A stretch of DNA of 64,000 nt from Bugula neritina (taxonomy: Eukaryota > Bryozoa > Gymnolaemata > Cheilostomatida > Bugulidae), in NCBI GenBank assembly GCA_964035545.1, contig OZ037768.1, positions 12,341,741-12,405,740 of the forward strand. Reading direction: 5' to 3'. A program made the position numbers and the translations under genes. The notes beneath the pieces are model-generated. The model was not told where the DNA came from. It saw only the letters and a program-made list of their open reading frames with translations, and ran no database searches. Of this stretch, positions 50,764 to 61,700 are shown in pieces; position 1 is the stretch's first letter; each line of letters opens with the position of its first letter.

Positions 50764-52660
50764 TATCTTGTTCTCTGGGAATAATACATATTTGCCTGTA
50801 TTATATTCTGACTTGCTCAAAAGTTTGCTCTAGCTGTATAATGCCTGGTCTGAATATATAATGTTTTATTAATTGAAATTTTGTAGGCTAAATATAAATC
50901 TTTTTTATAAGTTTATATTCAGGTTAATGTAAATTGGTGCTAGAAGTTAACTCCATGAATAGCAATTTGGGTTATTCTGATGCAGTTTTTACTGAAATTT
51001 CTCAAAAAGACCTTGGCATGAAAGTCTGTATATTTTGCTATCACTGATTTTACTGTATTTATTTCGTCATATTTATATATTATATTTTATTTTGATTAAC
51101 AGATTAAATTGTATTGCTGTGACTTGAAAGCAGCCAATTATGCTTCTTAACCTCTCACTTCAAAAAGTTTGTATATTTAAATTAAAAGGATAAACAAAAT
51201 GTATACATAATATATTAGTGACGTATTACCATGGAAACCCTGAAATTATTGAACTGACTTATTTGAACCTATATTTTTAAATACACAAGTTAAAAGTCCA
51301 CTAAGTTATTCTCCATCACATCAGCTTTAACTGTCTAGACTAAGCTGCATTTACTCTAAATGCACTAGTACTGAGAAAGGTTCTTTGTCAACACAAAACT
51401 TCCATTATAGGAACTGCACATTATTATTGCATGCATTATGATTGATAGTTTACGGGTCAGAAGTGCATGACAACAGTATTTTAAAAAGAATGCAAGCTTG
51501 ATTACAAACAAAAACTTAATTCTTGCCCTGGAAGCCAAAATTAATTATTTCTTCAGAACTTTCCTTTTCTAAGCCAAATACAAGTAATGATAATATATCA
51601 GTAATTAGCAAATAGCCCTAATTATATGTTCACTGGAAATTGTATTTTTATACAGCTAGCGATACGAAGCATATTTCATGTTGCCATGGTATAGTGCTTT
51701 CCATATTTTCTACTTTCTACATGTTATTATGAAACTTGCATAATTAATTGTAACATCAATACAAGATATAATTTACTGCACCCTTTTATTGTCTTAAGAG
51801 TTGTCTTACTTTGCGTGCTGAAAAAACAATAAATGTGCGAGACTAATAGTGATGCAAAATTGTAAGCATAGAAACTGTGATAAAAATTTATTACAATGCT
51901 TTAAATTTTTAATGAAAATTTATTTGCGTATAAATATTTTATATATATTTATGCAAAAACAAATGTGATATTCAATTAGAAAACATGTATTATTATATGG
52001 AGTCATGTTGTGATTTACACTCATGGCCCCAAACTCAAAGAGTGTATAACTTATTCGTAGTCTTACTCTTAGTCTTACAGTTTCAGCTTCAGTTTGAGTT
52101 ACAGCTTGAGTTATTACACTAGTATTACTATTAGTAGTAGTACTAGTATAACCAATACTATACCTATATTATCATTTTCTCACTAAAAGTAAAACTGTTG
52201 TCAACAGTTTAAATATCATTTTGATTTTACTTTTAGTTTTACTTTTACTTTTAGTGATTGCAATCTGAGTCACAGTAAAAATAGAACTAAAAGTAAAAAG
52301 GACGATCACAGTGACAATCACAATGACTCAGTTTCAATGAGTAAAACATTAAACATCACAATGACTCAATGAGTAAAACAATCACAATGACACTGAATGT
52401 AATTAAATCAGGAAAATAATAATCATTCAATTAATGAATTATCAATAGCATAGCAAGTAGTTATAGTAATCGCAAAGCAGTATTGATTATAATCATAATA
52501 ATAATCATAATGACTAAGGAGTGTATAAACTGAATCATAAAGTAACTTTAAAACTAAGAGTAAGAAATTATCATTATGATAATCATAATGATAATGGTTA
52601 AATTTAAAAGTAATGTGAATGTCTGTTACATCTGTTAGCGTTATTCACTTAAATTTAATA
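50764..52660. other. 3' flank of the SLC17 gene up to the LTR element
   Basis: AT-rich, no coding exon seen. From about 52025 to 52620 the sequence becomes a patchwork of short direct and inverted repeats listed separately. Confidence 0.5.
52025..52620. repeat. Foldback-like region of nested short inverted repeats
   Basis: Inverted pairs include CTTACTCTTAG (left) against CTAAGAGTAAG (right), TTTACTTTTAGT against ACTAAAAGTAAA, and a near-perfect palindrome ATTATCATTATGATAATC with its mirror near 52567-52595. GAGTGTATAA occurs at both sides in direct orientation. Sits just left of the LTR insertion. Confidence 0.55.
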
Positions 52661-52665
52661 ATTAT

Positions 52666-52897
52666 TGTTATATTCTTACCTTCATATAAAGATGTGGACG
52701 TTGCAGTCAATGACAAAATATGTTAACAGTAGTAAAACAAGAATTTAAAAGTATTACTGTGGCTGGCCAGCCGAAACCTAAACTCAACTTGACTAACATT
52801 CGAATTTCTATCATCTGCCCCGCTGGGGGTCATATCCGCTTAGCCGCGGTCCTCTTTTTCCGACCTCCGGTGTGGCATTGTAACACTATACACAACA
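52666..52897 (-). repeat. 3' LTR of the Gypsy element
   Basis: 232 bp, TG...CA ends on both strands. Same length as its partner. Confidence 0.93.
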
Positions 52898-52908
52898 TCC
52901 TCCCTCTC
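52898..52908 (-). promoter_or_regulatory. Polypurine tract of the Gypsy element
   Basis: GAGAGGGAGGA on the minus strand abuts the 3' LTR, the expected site for plus-strand priming. Confidence 0.85.
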
Positions 52909-53126
52909 AACAAAGAACTGTGATACCCCGTGTAAAATAAACGTAACATCCTTTACCAGTAATATGACAGTAACAGTGAAGATGAACATAATATAAAGAA
53001 ATAAAATAAAAAGTAACATCATATATGTGTAGAATCTCCAAAGAAGACAGGACAATAAGAGCTAACTGACTGAAGTGTAGTAAAAACAAACTATGTACAA
53101 AGTAAGGAGTACCAAAGCCTCCTAGT

Positions 53127-53984
53127 TTATATCAAAATCTTTAAATCTTGATGGAAGCACCCCTCTACTAGACCTAACACCTCGCCTACCGATAGGGGGA
53201 CAACACTGCGAGTTGGGGTAACTGCTTTAATCTCCTGGTCCGACACAACTGGTGTTGGAAGATTGGGGTTTGGTAGCTCTTCAGTATCCGGTGTGTTAGA
53301 AGAGTCCAGCTCGGAACTAGGACGAACAAAGGTATTTTTGGGCTTCAAATGGACTCGATTTCTCCTTAGGATTCAAGACCCGTTATCAACGAGGTATGAC
53401 CTCGGTGCACCATGATGTCTAACCACACATCCAGGTGTCCAGATCTTTTCTGGACCAGCTCTCATGAATACTTCGGAGCCTAGGGGTATGTTGGGTAGCT
53501 CCTTTGCCCGCTGATCATAATATGCTTTAGCTGTCTGTTGTCTTGCTTTGAGAGCACCAGTTAAATTCACTGTATTTGAAGTCAGGAATGCTGCTGTCGT
53601 CGGGAGTCCAGTTCTCAAATTCCTGCTGAAAAGCATCTCTGCTGGACTATATCGACAACCACTCAGTGGTGTCTCTCTGTAAACTAGTAGAGAGTGATAC
53701 ACATCAACTTGAGTTTGTTCACACTTCCTTAAAAACTGCTTCACAGTCTGAACGTACCGTTCAGCAAGACCATTTGATTGATGATGGTGTGGACTATAGG
53801 TAACAATATCAAAACACCAATCCTTACCAAACTGTTTCATCACATGACTTGTAAAGGGCATATTGTCCGCCATAATGGATTTGGGCACACCATGAATTGA
53901 AAACATAGATTTCAGGGCCATGACAACATGTTCTGCAGTTTTTCCACCTAATAAACGTAGTTCGGGAAAGTGACATACAGTCAA
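53127..53984 (-). pseudogene. Gypsy integrase core remainder and C-terminal tail
   Basis: Begins in frame with FPELRLLGGKTAEHV and carries SIMADN (second catalytic Asp) and NGLAERYVQTVK (catalytic Glu). A TGA at 53373-53375 interrupts the frame. Past it the same frame continues with RRNRVHLKPKNT to a stop at 53127-53129. Confidence 0.85.
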
Positions 53985-54471
53985 CTACTAAGTAGTCCTG
54001 ACCGCGAAACTGCATTATATCCATGAGTACAGTGTACCACGGCAATGTGGGCGTGTCATTAGGCATAAGTGGCTCTTTTGACTGCCTGTTCGCAAACATA
54101 GCACACTCACTGCACACGTTAACCTTTGAATAGATGTCCTGATTCAGTCCCGGCCAATAAACAGACCTACGGGTTCGCTCTTTACATTTATGTATTCCCA
54201 AATGTCCCTGGTGAATCCTGTTCAACATTTCTTTTCGTGCACCAACCGGAACAACTAGGCGCTCACCTACGAAAAGAAAACCACCAGCTTCATATAATTC
54301 ATCTCTCACCAGCCAATAGGGTTGTAGGTTGGCAGGTGCATGACTACGATGGGTCCAGTCCCAACCCTCTTGGCACGCCTGCTTGAGATCCAACATTGTT
54401 GTGTCATCCAAATATGCCGTACTCAACCAGTCACTCATCTCACTTGCAACCTCTATCGAGTGAACCATCAC
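53985..54471 (-). pseudogene. Gypsy integrase, zinc-binding N-terminal part
   Basis: Contains the H-H-C-C zinc domain (HQGHLGIH then CSECAMF) followed by MDIMQFRGQDYLVVD, with the first catalytic Asp. A small insertion near 53985-54000 changes the frame relative to the rest of the core. Confidence 0.85.
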
Positions 54472-55090
54472 TGCTTCATCCTCCAGGTCAGCTTAGGTCG
54501 ACGGAGTCTTAGTGCTATACGCTCTAGACAGAGTGTCAGCAAGATAGAGATATTTCCCTGGGACATAGGTGACCTGGGCTATTTCATAACGTTGTAATCT
54601 CAGGAGCAGTCGTTGTAGCTGTGGAGATGCTTTATGTAAGGTTTCTTCATTATAGATAACAAGAGACTGTGATCAGTCTGTAGTGCTATAGGACGACCAT
54701 AAACGTAGCTATGGAAGTACTCACAGCCAAAGCCCATAGCTAGTAACTCTATCAATTTGGGGATAATTGATCTCAGCACTGGTCAGGGCCCGAGAGCCAT
54801 AGGCTACAGGCCTACCCTGCTGTAGTAGCACAGCACCAAGCCCAGACTTAGAGGCATCTACTTGGAGATTTACCGGCTTGGTTACATCAAAGTACTTCAA
54901 AACACTGTCATTCATGAGAACACTTCTGATATTGGCCATGGCTGATTGCTGTTCTGGACCCCAGAACCAATCCACATCCTTCTTCAAAAGGCATCTGAGA
55001 AGTTCAGTAATTGTGGACATATTCGGAATGTAGTTCTAAAGAAAGTTGACTGTGCCCAACAGCCGTTGCACACCATTTCTGTCAGTGGGT
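54472..55090 (-). pseudogene. Gypsy reverse transcriptase thumb and RNase H remnants
   Basis: Matching protein continues in a shifted frame (NGVQRLLGTVNFL), then hits a TAG at 55036-55038. From 55020 to 54721 an open stretch carries VDASKSGLGAVLLQQG (RNase H active-site region). Further frame changes follow within 54480-54760. Blocks such as YGRPIALQTDH and YVPGKYLYLADTLSRAY are recognisable but in different frames. Non-functional. Confidence 0.8.
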
Positions 55091-56968
55091 TCAGGCAATG
55101 TCTGCAATAGCTGACACTTTGTTTGGGTCGGGTTTTAGACCATCTACGGACACAACATGCCCAAGGTAGTTGACTTCTTGACGATCGACTTGAATTTTTT
55201 CTTTGTTAAAACGCACATTGCACTCCCGGGCTCTCTGCAATACTTTGTGGAGGTTATTGTCATGTTCCGCTTGCGTGCGACCGGCCACAATGAGGTCATC
55301 AAAGTATATGGAGACCGCTAGATCACCAAAAATCTGTTCGACACGTTTTTCGAACACTTCGGCAGATAAGTGAAGGCCAAACGGTAGTCTTTTATAGCAA
55401 TATCTGCCAAATGCAGTGTTGAACATGGTGAGAAGACTACTTTCAGGGGATAGCCAGATATGCCAATAGCCATGCTTCATATCCGGAATAGTAAAGTGTT
55501 TCATGCCATTAAACCTGAATGCAATATCCTCCAAAGTAGGAATTTTATGATGTTCACGTCGAACTGCACGATTTAAGTCTTTTGGGTCCAGACAAATGCG
55601 CACAGAACCGTCTTTCTTTTCGACACAAACCATACTATTTACCCACAAGGTTGGTTGATCTACTTTCCTAATAATGCCGACAGACTCCATCCGCTCCAGT
55701 TCACTCTTAACACGATCCATCATGCTAAGGGGTACACGCCTTGGCGGGTGAATCACTGGTTTTATAGACGCGTCTATCGATATGTTATGTTCACCATCCA
55801 AGCACCCAATCCCTTCAAAAACATCAGGATATTCGGCCAGGATGTCTGCCGGAGTGATCTCATTAACTCTTTGCACAATTTTTAGTAACTCACATGCCTC
55901 TAAACCTAAAATTGGTGCTAGATTATTGGGAACCACCTCAAATCTCAAATTATAACTTATATCTGAATAGGGAAGACTTACAGGCAGTGTTACACAGCCT
56001 GAAGTCTGTATGCTAGACCTGTTGTACCCCAGGAGTCGGACCTTGGATGGTTTTATTTCTACACCCAATTTATTGGCCATCGCTTCAGTTACATTATTTG
56101 TTTCGGCTCCTGTGTCAACTTTGAAAGAATTTTTTTCATTGCCCTTCAACTTGACATACACAAAGCACGACTTCTGAGCCTCGACTGCCTCTACCATTCC
56201 GATAAACAAGGTTGAAAGATTTTTATCCAGCACTTCTTCTCCAGTCTCAACTCCAACGGCATGAACGAGCTTTTTTGGGCATCGTTTTTCAAAGTGATTT
56301 AAACCATGACAACTGTTACACTTTTTGCCATATGCCGGACATTTGCCGTAGACATGTTCATACGAACATAATCTGCATTTTATCTTTTTGTCAGTGGTAA
56401 GGCCACCCTTGTGAATGGGTTTGTTGACAACAGTGGCAACCTGTCTCATCGCTAAAGAAGACTTATCCCCACCAGCAATCAGACTCAGCTGTGCTTCGGT
56501 CATCTCAGTAGCCCGAATATCCTCTACGGCTTTTTCTAATGTCATCGTGTTGTCACGAAGTAATCTTTCCTTCAGCTTTACAGATGTCAAACCAAAAACG
56601 ATACGACATAGCAACATCTTTGACTTCACACCCTCTGGAAAGTCACACCGTGATGCCTGTGACTTGAGTCGCTTTAAATATACATCTGTGGGCTCACTTT
56701 CAGTCTGCGACATCGACCAGAACACAAACCACTTATAGAGCTCATTTTTTCTCGGGTTACAATATGTATCAAACATATCCAGTACATCACTTAGTACCGT
56801 CTTACTTTTCCCAGCCGGGGCCTCCAACTGTGTGAAAATCTCGTTGGTCTCGTCGCCAGCAATATGCAGAAACATTGCCATCTGCCTCCGGGATATGGCT
56901 GCATTGCCGGCAGGTTCAGGGTCTGTGGGACTCGCTTTGGGAGTTAGAACTACATCAATGGCCATCAA
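55091..56968 (-). pseudogene. Gypsy gag-protease-reverse transcriptase frame
   Basis: One open frame of 625 codons. Gag-like region 1-195, then two zinc-knuckle-like motifs (a CX2CX3HX4C at 198-210 and a canonical CX2CX4HX4C at 217-230), an aspartic protease with DTGA at 285-288, and reverse transcriptase with KDGSVRICLD, TIPDMKHGYW and the catalytic YFDD at 555-558. The frame ends by frameshift at 55091-55093 inside the connection domain, so the polyprotein is truncated. Gag and Pol appear fused in one frame. Confidence 0.9.
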
Positions 56969-57296
56969 ATAATTTTCAAAATTTCTGCGGAACCGTTTCT
57001 AGTTCTCAGACACATTGCCCTCAAAACACATCCCAGAAGGCTGTCTGAGACCATCCATGACCTTATCAAACAATGGACAAATTCACAAACCACAAAAGAA
57101 CACCAGCACAAAACTAAACTGCAACCATTAAAAGAGCTGCAGGTTCAACATAAAAAAATAAACACAAAACTTCAGGCAGAACAACAGCAAGTATTAAACA
57201 AACAATTCAAATCACTGGAATAGTAGGGAAAGCCGTCAACGAATTGATGGCTCACAATCAGTGAATCATATAATCAAACTCAATCTGCAGCTGAAG

Positions 57297-57315
57297 CCAG
57301 TACGCGCTGCCACCA
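57297..57315 (-). promoter_or_regulatory. Primer-binding site of the Gypsy element
   Basis: Directly after the 5' LTR the minus strand reads TGGTGGCAGCGCGTACTGG. TGG pairs with a tRNA CCA tail, and the first 11 bases match the 3' end of animal tRNA-Leu types. The exact tRNA is inferred. Confidence 0.7.
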
Positions 57316-57547
57316 TGTTATATTCTTACCTTCATATGAAGATGTAGGCGTTGCAGTCAATGACAAAATATGTTAACAGTAGTAAAACAAGAATTTAAAA
57401 GTATTACTATGACTGGCCAGCCGAAACCTAAACTCAACTTGACTAACATTCGAATTTTTATCGTCTGCCCCGCTGGGGGTCATATCCGCTTAGCCGCGGT
57501 CCTCTTTTTCCGACCGCCGGTGTGGCATTGTAACACTCAACACAACA
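57316..57547 (-). repeat. 5' LTR of the Gypsy element
   Basis: 232 bp, ends immediately beside the primer-binding site at 57315. Should hold the element's promoter for minus-strand transcription. Confidence 0.93.
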
Positions 57548-57697
57548 ATTATATTTATTTATATTATATTTTTTTAATTGTCAACTATTAGTATTACATT
57601 TACTCTAAATATAAGTGTGCTGTTTAACTATAAGTGAAAATGAAATTGAATATCAATTTCAAACTTTGATTCAAAGTAATCGCAGATCACTCTAATA

Positions 57698-58493
57698 ACT
57701 TATTCAGACGGTCAATGAATTGGACAAATAGCGGGCCAAAATGGCACGACGGATGCGAATTTTGTTTGTTTTGGATCACGTGATCGGACCACTGCATCAA
57801 TTGCGCCAAACTAACATCTTTTGATTGGTCTGACAGTAGAAGAGTTTCTTCGTTTTGGATCACGTGATTGACCTTTCGAAATTTCGTTGGAACCTGACCC
57901 AGCAAGGTTTCAGCTGACGAATTTTTTCTGATTGCACTCCATTGGCTTTCTTCAAAAAGCGTGGGCATCATTCACATGGCAAACAAGTTGCTCAAGCAGC
58001 ATTGCTTGTAACTAAATTAAATAATCAATATTTCAGTAATATTGATAATAATAAATAATAACTAATTAAAATAAACAAATTTTTAGGAAGCGTATTATTT
58101 TGCTAGTCAGCAGCATCTTGAAATTATTTCAGGCAGTTTTCATGACATAAGTACGTTTTTTTATAGAAATTGTCAAAGTTTGACCAGCTGCACTGTATCA
58201 GTATAATCTTTGTGATCCTAAATACAAAAGATGCATGTAAGCAACTAAGTCGATGTGAACAATGAGTAGCAGTGATTTGAAAAAAAGTTAAGATGTAGTT
58301 AAATTGAAATTGATGCAACTGAATCATTTCACCTAAAGTAGACACTACCAGCTTCTATTTCATTTTATAATTAATCCAGCTAAAAATTATTTGATCACTT
58401 GATTCGATCACGTGATCCAAAACGAACCAAATCTGCATTCGACGTGCCATGATGGCTTGCTATTCGTAGAATTCGTTGACCGTCTGAATAAGC
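57698..58493. mobile_element. 796-bp terminal-inverted-repeat element flanked by TA
   Basis: The left end CTTATTCAGACGGTCAA is mirrored at the right end. The arms match for about 88 bp at roughly 83 percent by hand count. TA at 57696-57697 and 58494-58495 fits a Tc1/mariner-type target duplication. Palindromic GGATCACGTGATC-type motifs sit beneath both arms, at 57773-57785, 57857-57868 and 58406-58418. No transposase. A minus-strand open frame of 94 codons (57971-57687) covers the left arm. Confidence 0.8.
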
Positions 58494-58707
58494 TACAAGT
58501 CAATTATTGATTAAATAATAATTAATATATTTACCAGATCATCAAAATGAATTGTTAGTATTTCTATAGACGTAGTCTATACTAATAGTAATGCTCCCAT
58601 TGAGCAATAGAGACATGGTGTTCCAGTACTAATATAAAAATAAGCTTGAACTCTACTTCTGGAGACTGGAGTTTACTAATTAAATTTTCTTTTTTTGAAA
58701 GTGTGAC

Positions 58708-61700
58708 ATGGCTACTCCAATACCTTCTATAGAGATGCTCAATGAAGACTGCTTACTTCTAATATTTGATCTTCTTTCTTTATCAGACAGAATAAGCTGT
58801 GAAGCAGGTATGATGGTTGGATAAGCCTAAAGCATGAATATACTGATGATAGCATATTGCGAAAAGCGTAATTTTAAATAAATTTGCTTGCAATATATGT
58901 TGTCAGCATTATTTATTTAATTTGTCCCTGAAAACTAATGTGGTTATACTAATTTTAGTATGTACTTCTTGGAACATCATTAGCAAGAAAACATGGCGAA
59001 AAATAAAAGTAGTAAATATGCTGGAACTTGTGAGATTAATTTGGGACCGAAAGCCTCTTATTTCTGATATGGAGTTTATTTTATCAAGAACTTCTAAAAC
59101 TTTGACCACATTGAATCTTTCTGATTGCTCTTTTCCAAATCTTGAGGAGAACATTTCACACATCTTAGGTAAGAAACGTATTTGTTGGCCATTATGTTGT
59201 GAAGTTTGGGCACTAAAATAATAGATTTAACACACACAGTTTTTTCCATTTTTTAAAACACCAAATGTGATCAAATTATTTCATTGTTTTTTTTATAAGA
59301 ATTACTTGACGGAGACCTGCAAAACCTGATAATTAATGATCTGTTTGAATCTGTGTTGAAAAAGAAAGTAATGCAGACTTTATTAAAGCACTGTCCCAAT
59401 TTGAAAGTAAGTACTATAAGAGGAAGACAAATCTGTCAAATTAAATTTTGCACTGAATATTTGATATGTTTAGGTCAATAGCTTTATTGTGGAGTTCTTT
59501 TGTAATAAAAATTATTCCGTTGATAAAAAGGCAATTTTAAATACATAACGTTTGATTCAATATGATTTTGGACCTAATATGAATTAATTTTTATCTAAAA
59601 TACTTTAATCATTTATTTGAGTAGTTTACATATATGTGTTACTTCTTTAGCATTTGAGTTTGGTACAAACTGAGTTTAAAGATAACAGGTAAGTCATATT
59701 GTACGAATATAAAATTATAAAATATAATTGAGATGTTCGTGTAGTCCATAGTAATGGGATCATACTATCAGTACATACTGCTGTATGCACGGCGTTCTAT
59801 ACTCTTGTGTTTTAGTCTACAATCCTTACTGGCCCACCTACCTCAGCTGGAAAGTTTAAATGTTGCTAGAAATGAGATACCAGTTGATTTCATGACTCAT
59901 TGCCCTTCTCTACTCAAACTTGACATAACTGACTGTCAGGTATGGTAATATTCTGGTATCATTGCAGCCTTAGATATTTTCCCATTTCATCACAAGTAAT
60001 CTTACTTGTTCATATAATATGTTACTTACAAACACCTACTACTAAAATTTTTTCCTATGGTTTATGGGGTTTAATTTATTAATGCTGCATTATTTGCATT
60101 ACTGATGGCAATAAAACTGTTATTAGTTGATAGTACTAATAGTATGAGTGTTAATAATATTAATAAAATAAAAAAATAATACTTGTATGAAATTTTACAG
60201 AAGCAAAATTTCAGCTAGTTTAATGTTGTTTTTGAAGCTTCAGAAATTTAATGAAAAGTTAACTTGTTGATAATAGTACAGCGTTTTGACACAGATCTAC
60301 TGTTGCTAAAGTTTTCTTCACATTAAAATGGGGGCCATAACTCTTATCTTGCTATCATTTTGGTAGTACAGCTTGTTCTTGACTGCTCTAAAAGTTAAAT
60401 GAGTTACCGCTTTTTACTTTGTAGCTTCAAGCTTTCACTTTTGCCAGTCATTTTGATATCATAACAGAATTTAGCACCAGTCTGCAGAATTCTTCTGTTG
60501 AGGACCTATCTGTGTCACCGGAAATGATCTACGGCGACTTTAGTATGCCTAAACTGAAAGCGTTAACAATTACCTGCTGTGAGCGTAGTACTCGTAAGTT
60601 TTTGAACTTATTTGTATCTTGTCATCCTTGACCTTGGTAGTTGACAAATAATGAGAGTAGGGGTAATCATCTTTTCGTTTATAAAATTAAAAAATACACG
60701 TTTGTTAATTGCATTGTGTTTCTGGTAAAAGTTGAAGCTCTTATGCAATATTTTGTAGCTGGACCAACTGCAATAGATTTCTCTGGCGTACCCCTGTTGG
60801 TAAGTAGTCTAGTCTAAATATGTTTGTCACTTTGTGAACAGTTGCCATTCTTAGACTAGGGCAGCATAATAGTGTAATAGATAATATAAATTACATATAA
60901 TCGTGCATAGTGAGATTTTACGTACTAAATAGTTCAATAGATATATAAATTGCATATAATCTTGCATAAAAATGAGAATGCTAGTATTTTAATTAAAAAT
61001 TATATATTTTAACAATATACGTATTTGTTAGCATATTTCTCAGTTTTGTGAAGACACACTCTCATAAGGGGCGTGTCTTTATCTGGTATTGATATAATTA
61101 TATTTCGTGTGATAACAGGAGGAGCTCACTGTACACGTGGCCAAACCGTTTCTAATCCAGTCTGAAAATCTCAAATCTGTTAGCAGAAGTTGTCCAATGC
61201 TCAAGTAAGTCAACTTTTTTATTATTGACCAGGTAACAATGAATTTAATTGTCACTAATAGTTACTCAAAGCAAATCTTGTTTAAGTATAATTAAAGTAT
61301 TGCAAATTGTATCCTATGCATTCTCTTTGGTTTAATTTTATATTACGGAATGAGCACTCAACAACTTGACGGCAACGGCATGTGTATAATTGCGTTATAA
61401 AAAGTTTGCTTATATTGTTTTTGACAATAGTTTGTCACCTCTCAACTGGTGGTATAGTTTCACATTGTTACCGAATTTCTCCACCTGTAAATGCTCCATC
61501 AATTTTACTGTTCAATCTTGATAAATTAAAACTATAATAACCTAATGTTTGCAATGTATTGAAAATTTTCAACAATGACTCTAAAGTGTTCAACTTTTTG
61601 CATGATTTGTTGCAGTTCACAAACCGATTTATATTAAAAGAATAACAACAGTAATAGGTTTATATTTGAAACTGTGGTCAATGCTAGTATTTCTAAAGTG

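Larger units (their letters stand above)
52666..57547 (-). mobile_element. Ty3/Gypsy LTR retrotransposon (decayed, 4.9 kb)
   Basis: Complete at both ends with 232-bp LTRs (52666-52897 and 57316-57547), a 5-bp target duplication, and minus-strand coding order gag, protease, reverse transcriptase, RNase H, integrase, which defines Ty3/Gypsy. The primer-binding site and polypurine tract are where expected. The gag-to-reverse-transcriptase frame is intact, but downstream parts carry frameshifts and stops, so the copy cannot mobilise on its own. By hand count the LTRs differ at 10 of 232 sites, mostly transitions, so the insertion is not recent. Confidence 0.95.
52661..57552. repeat. 5-bp target-site duplication of the LTR element
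   Basis: ATTAT at 52661-52665 and again at 57548-57552, directly flanking the outer LTR ends. An exact duplication of 5 bp is typical of Ty3/Gypsy integration. Confidence 0.9.

Noticed and set aside
54126-56738. Plus-strand frames across the Gypsy element
   Set aside because: They oppose the clear gag-pol order on the minus strand.
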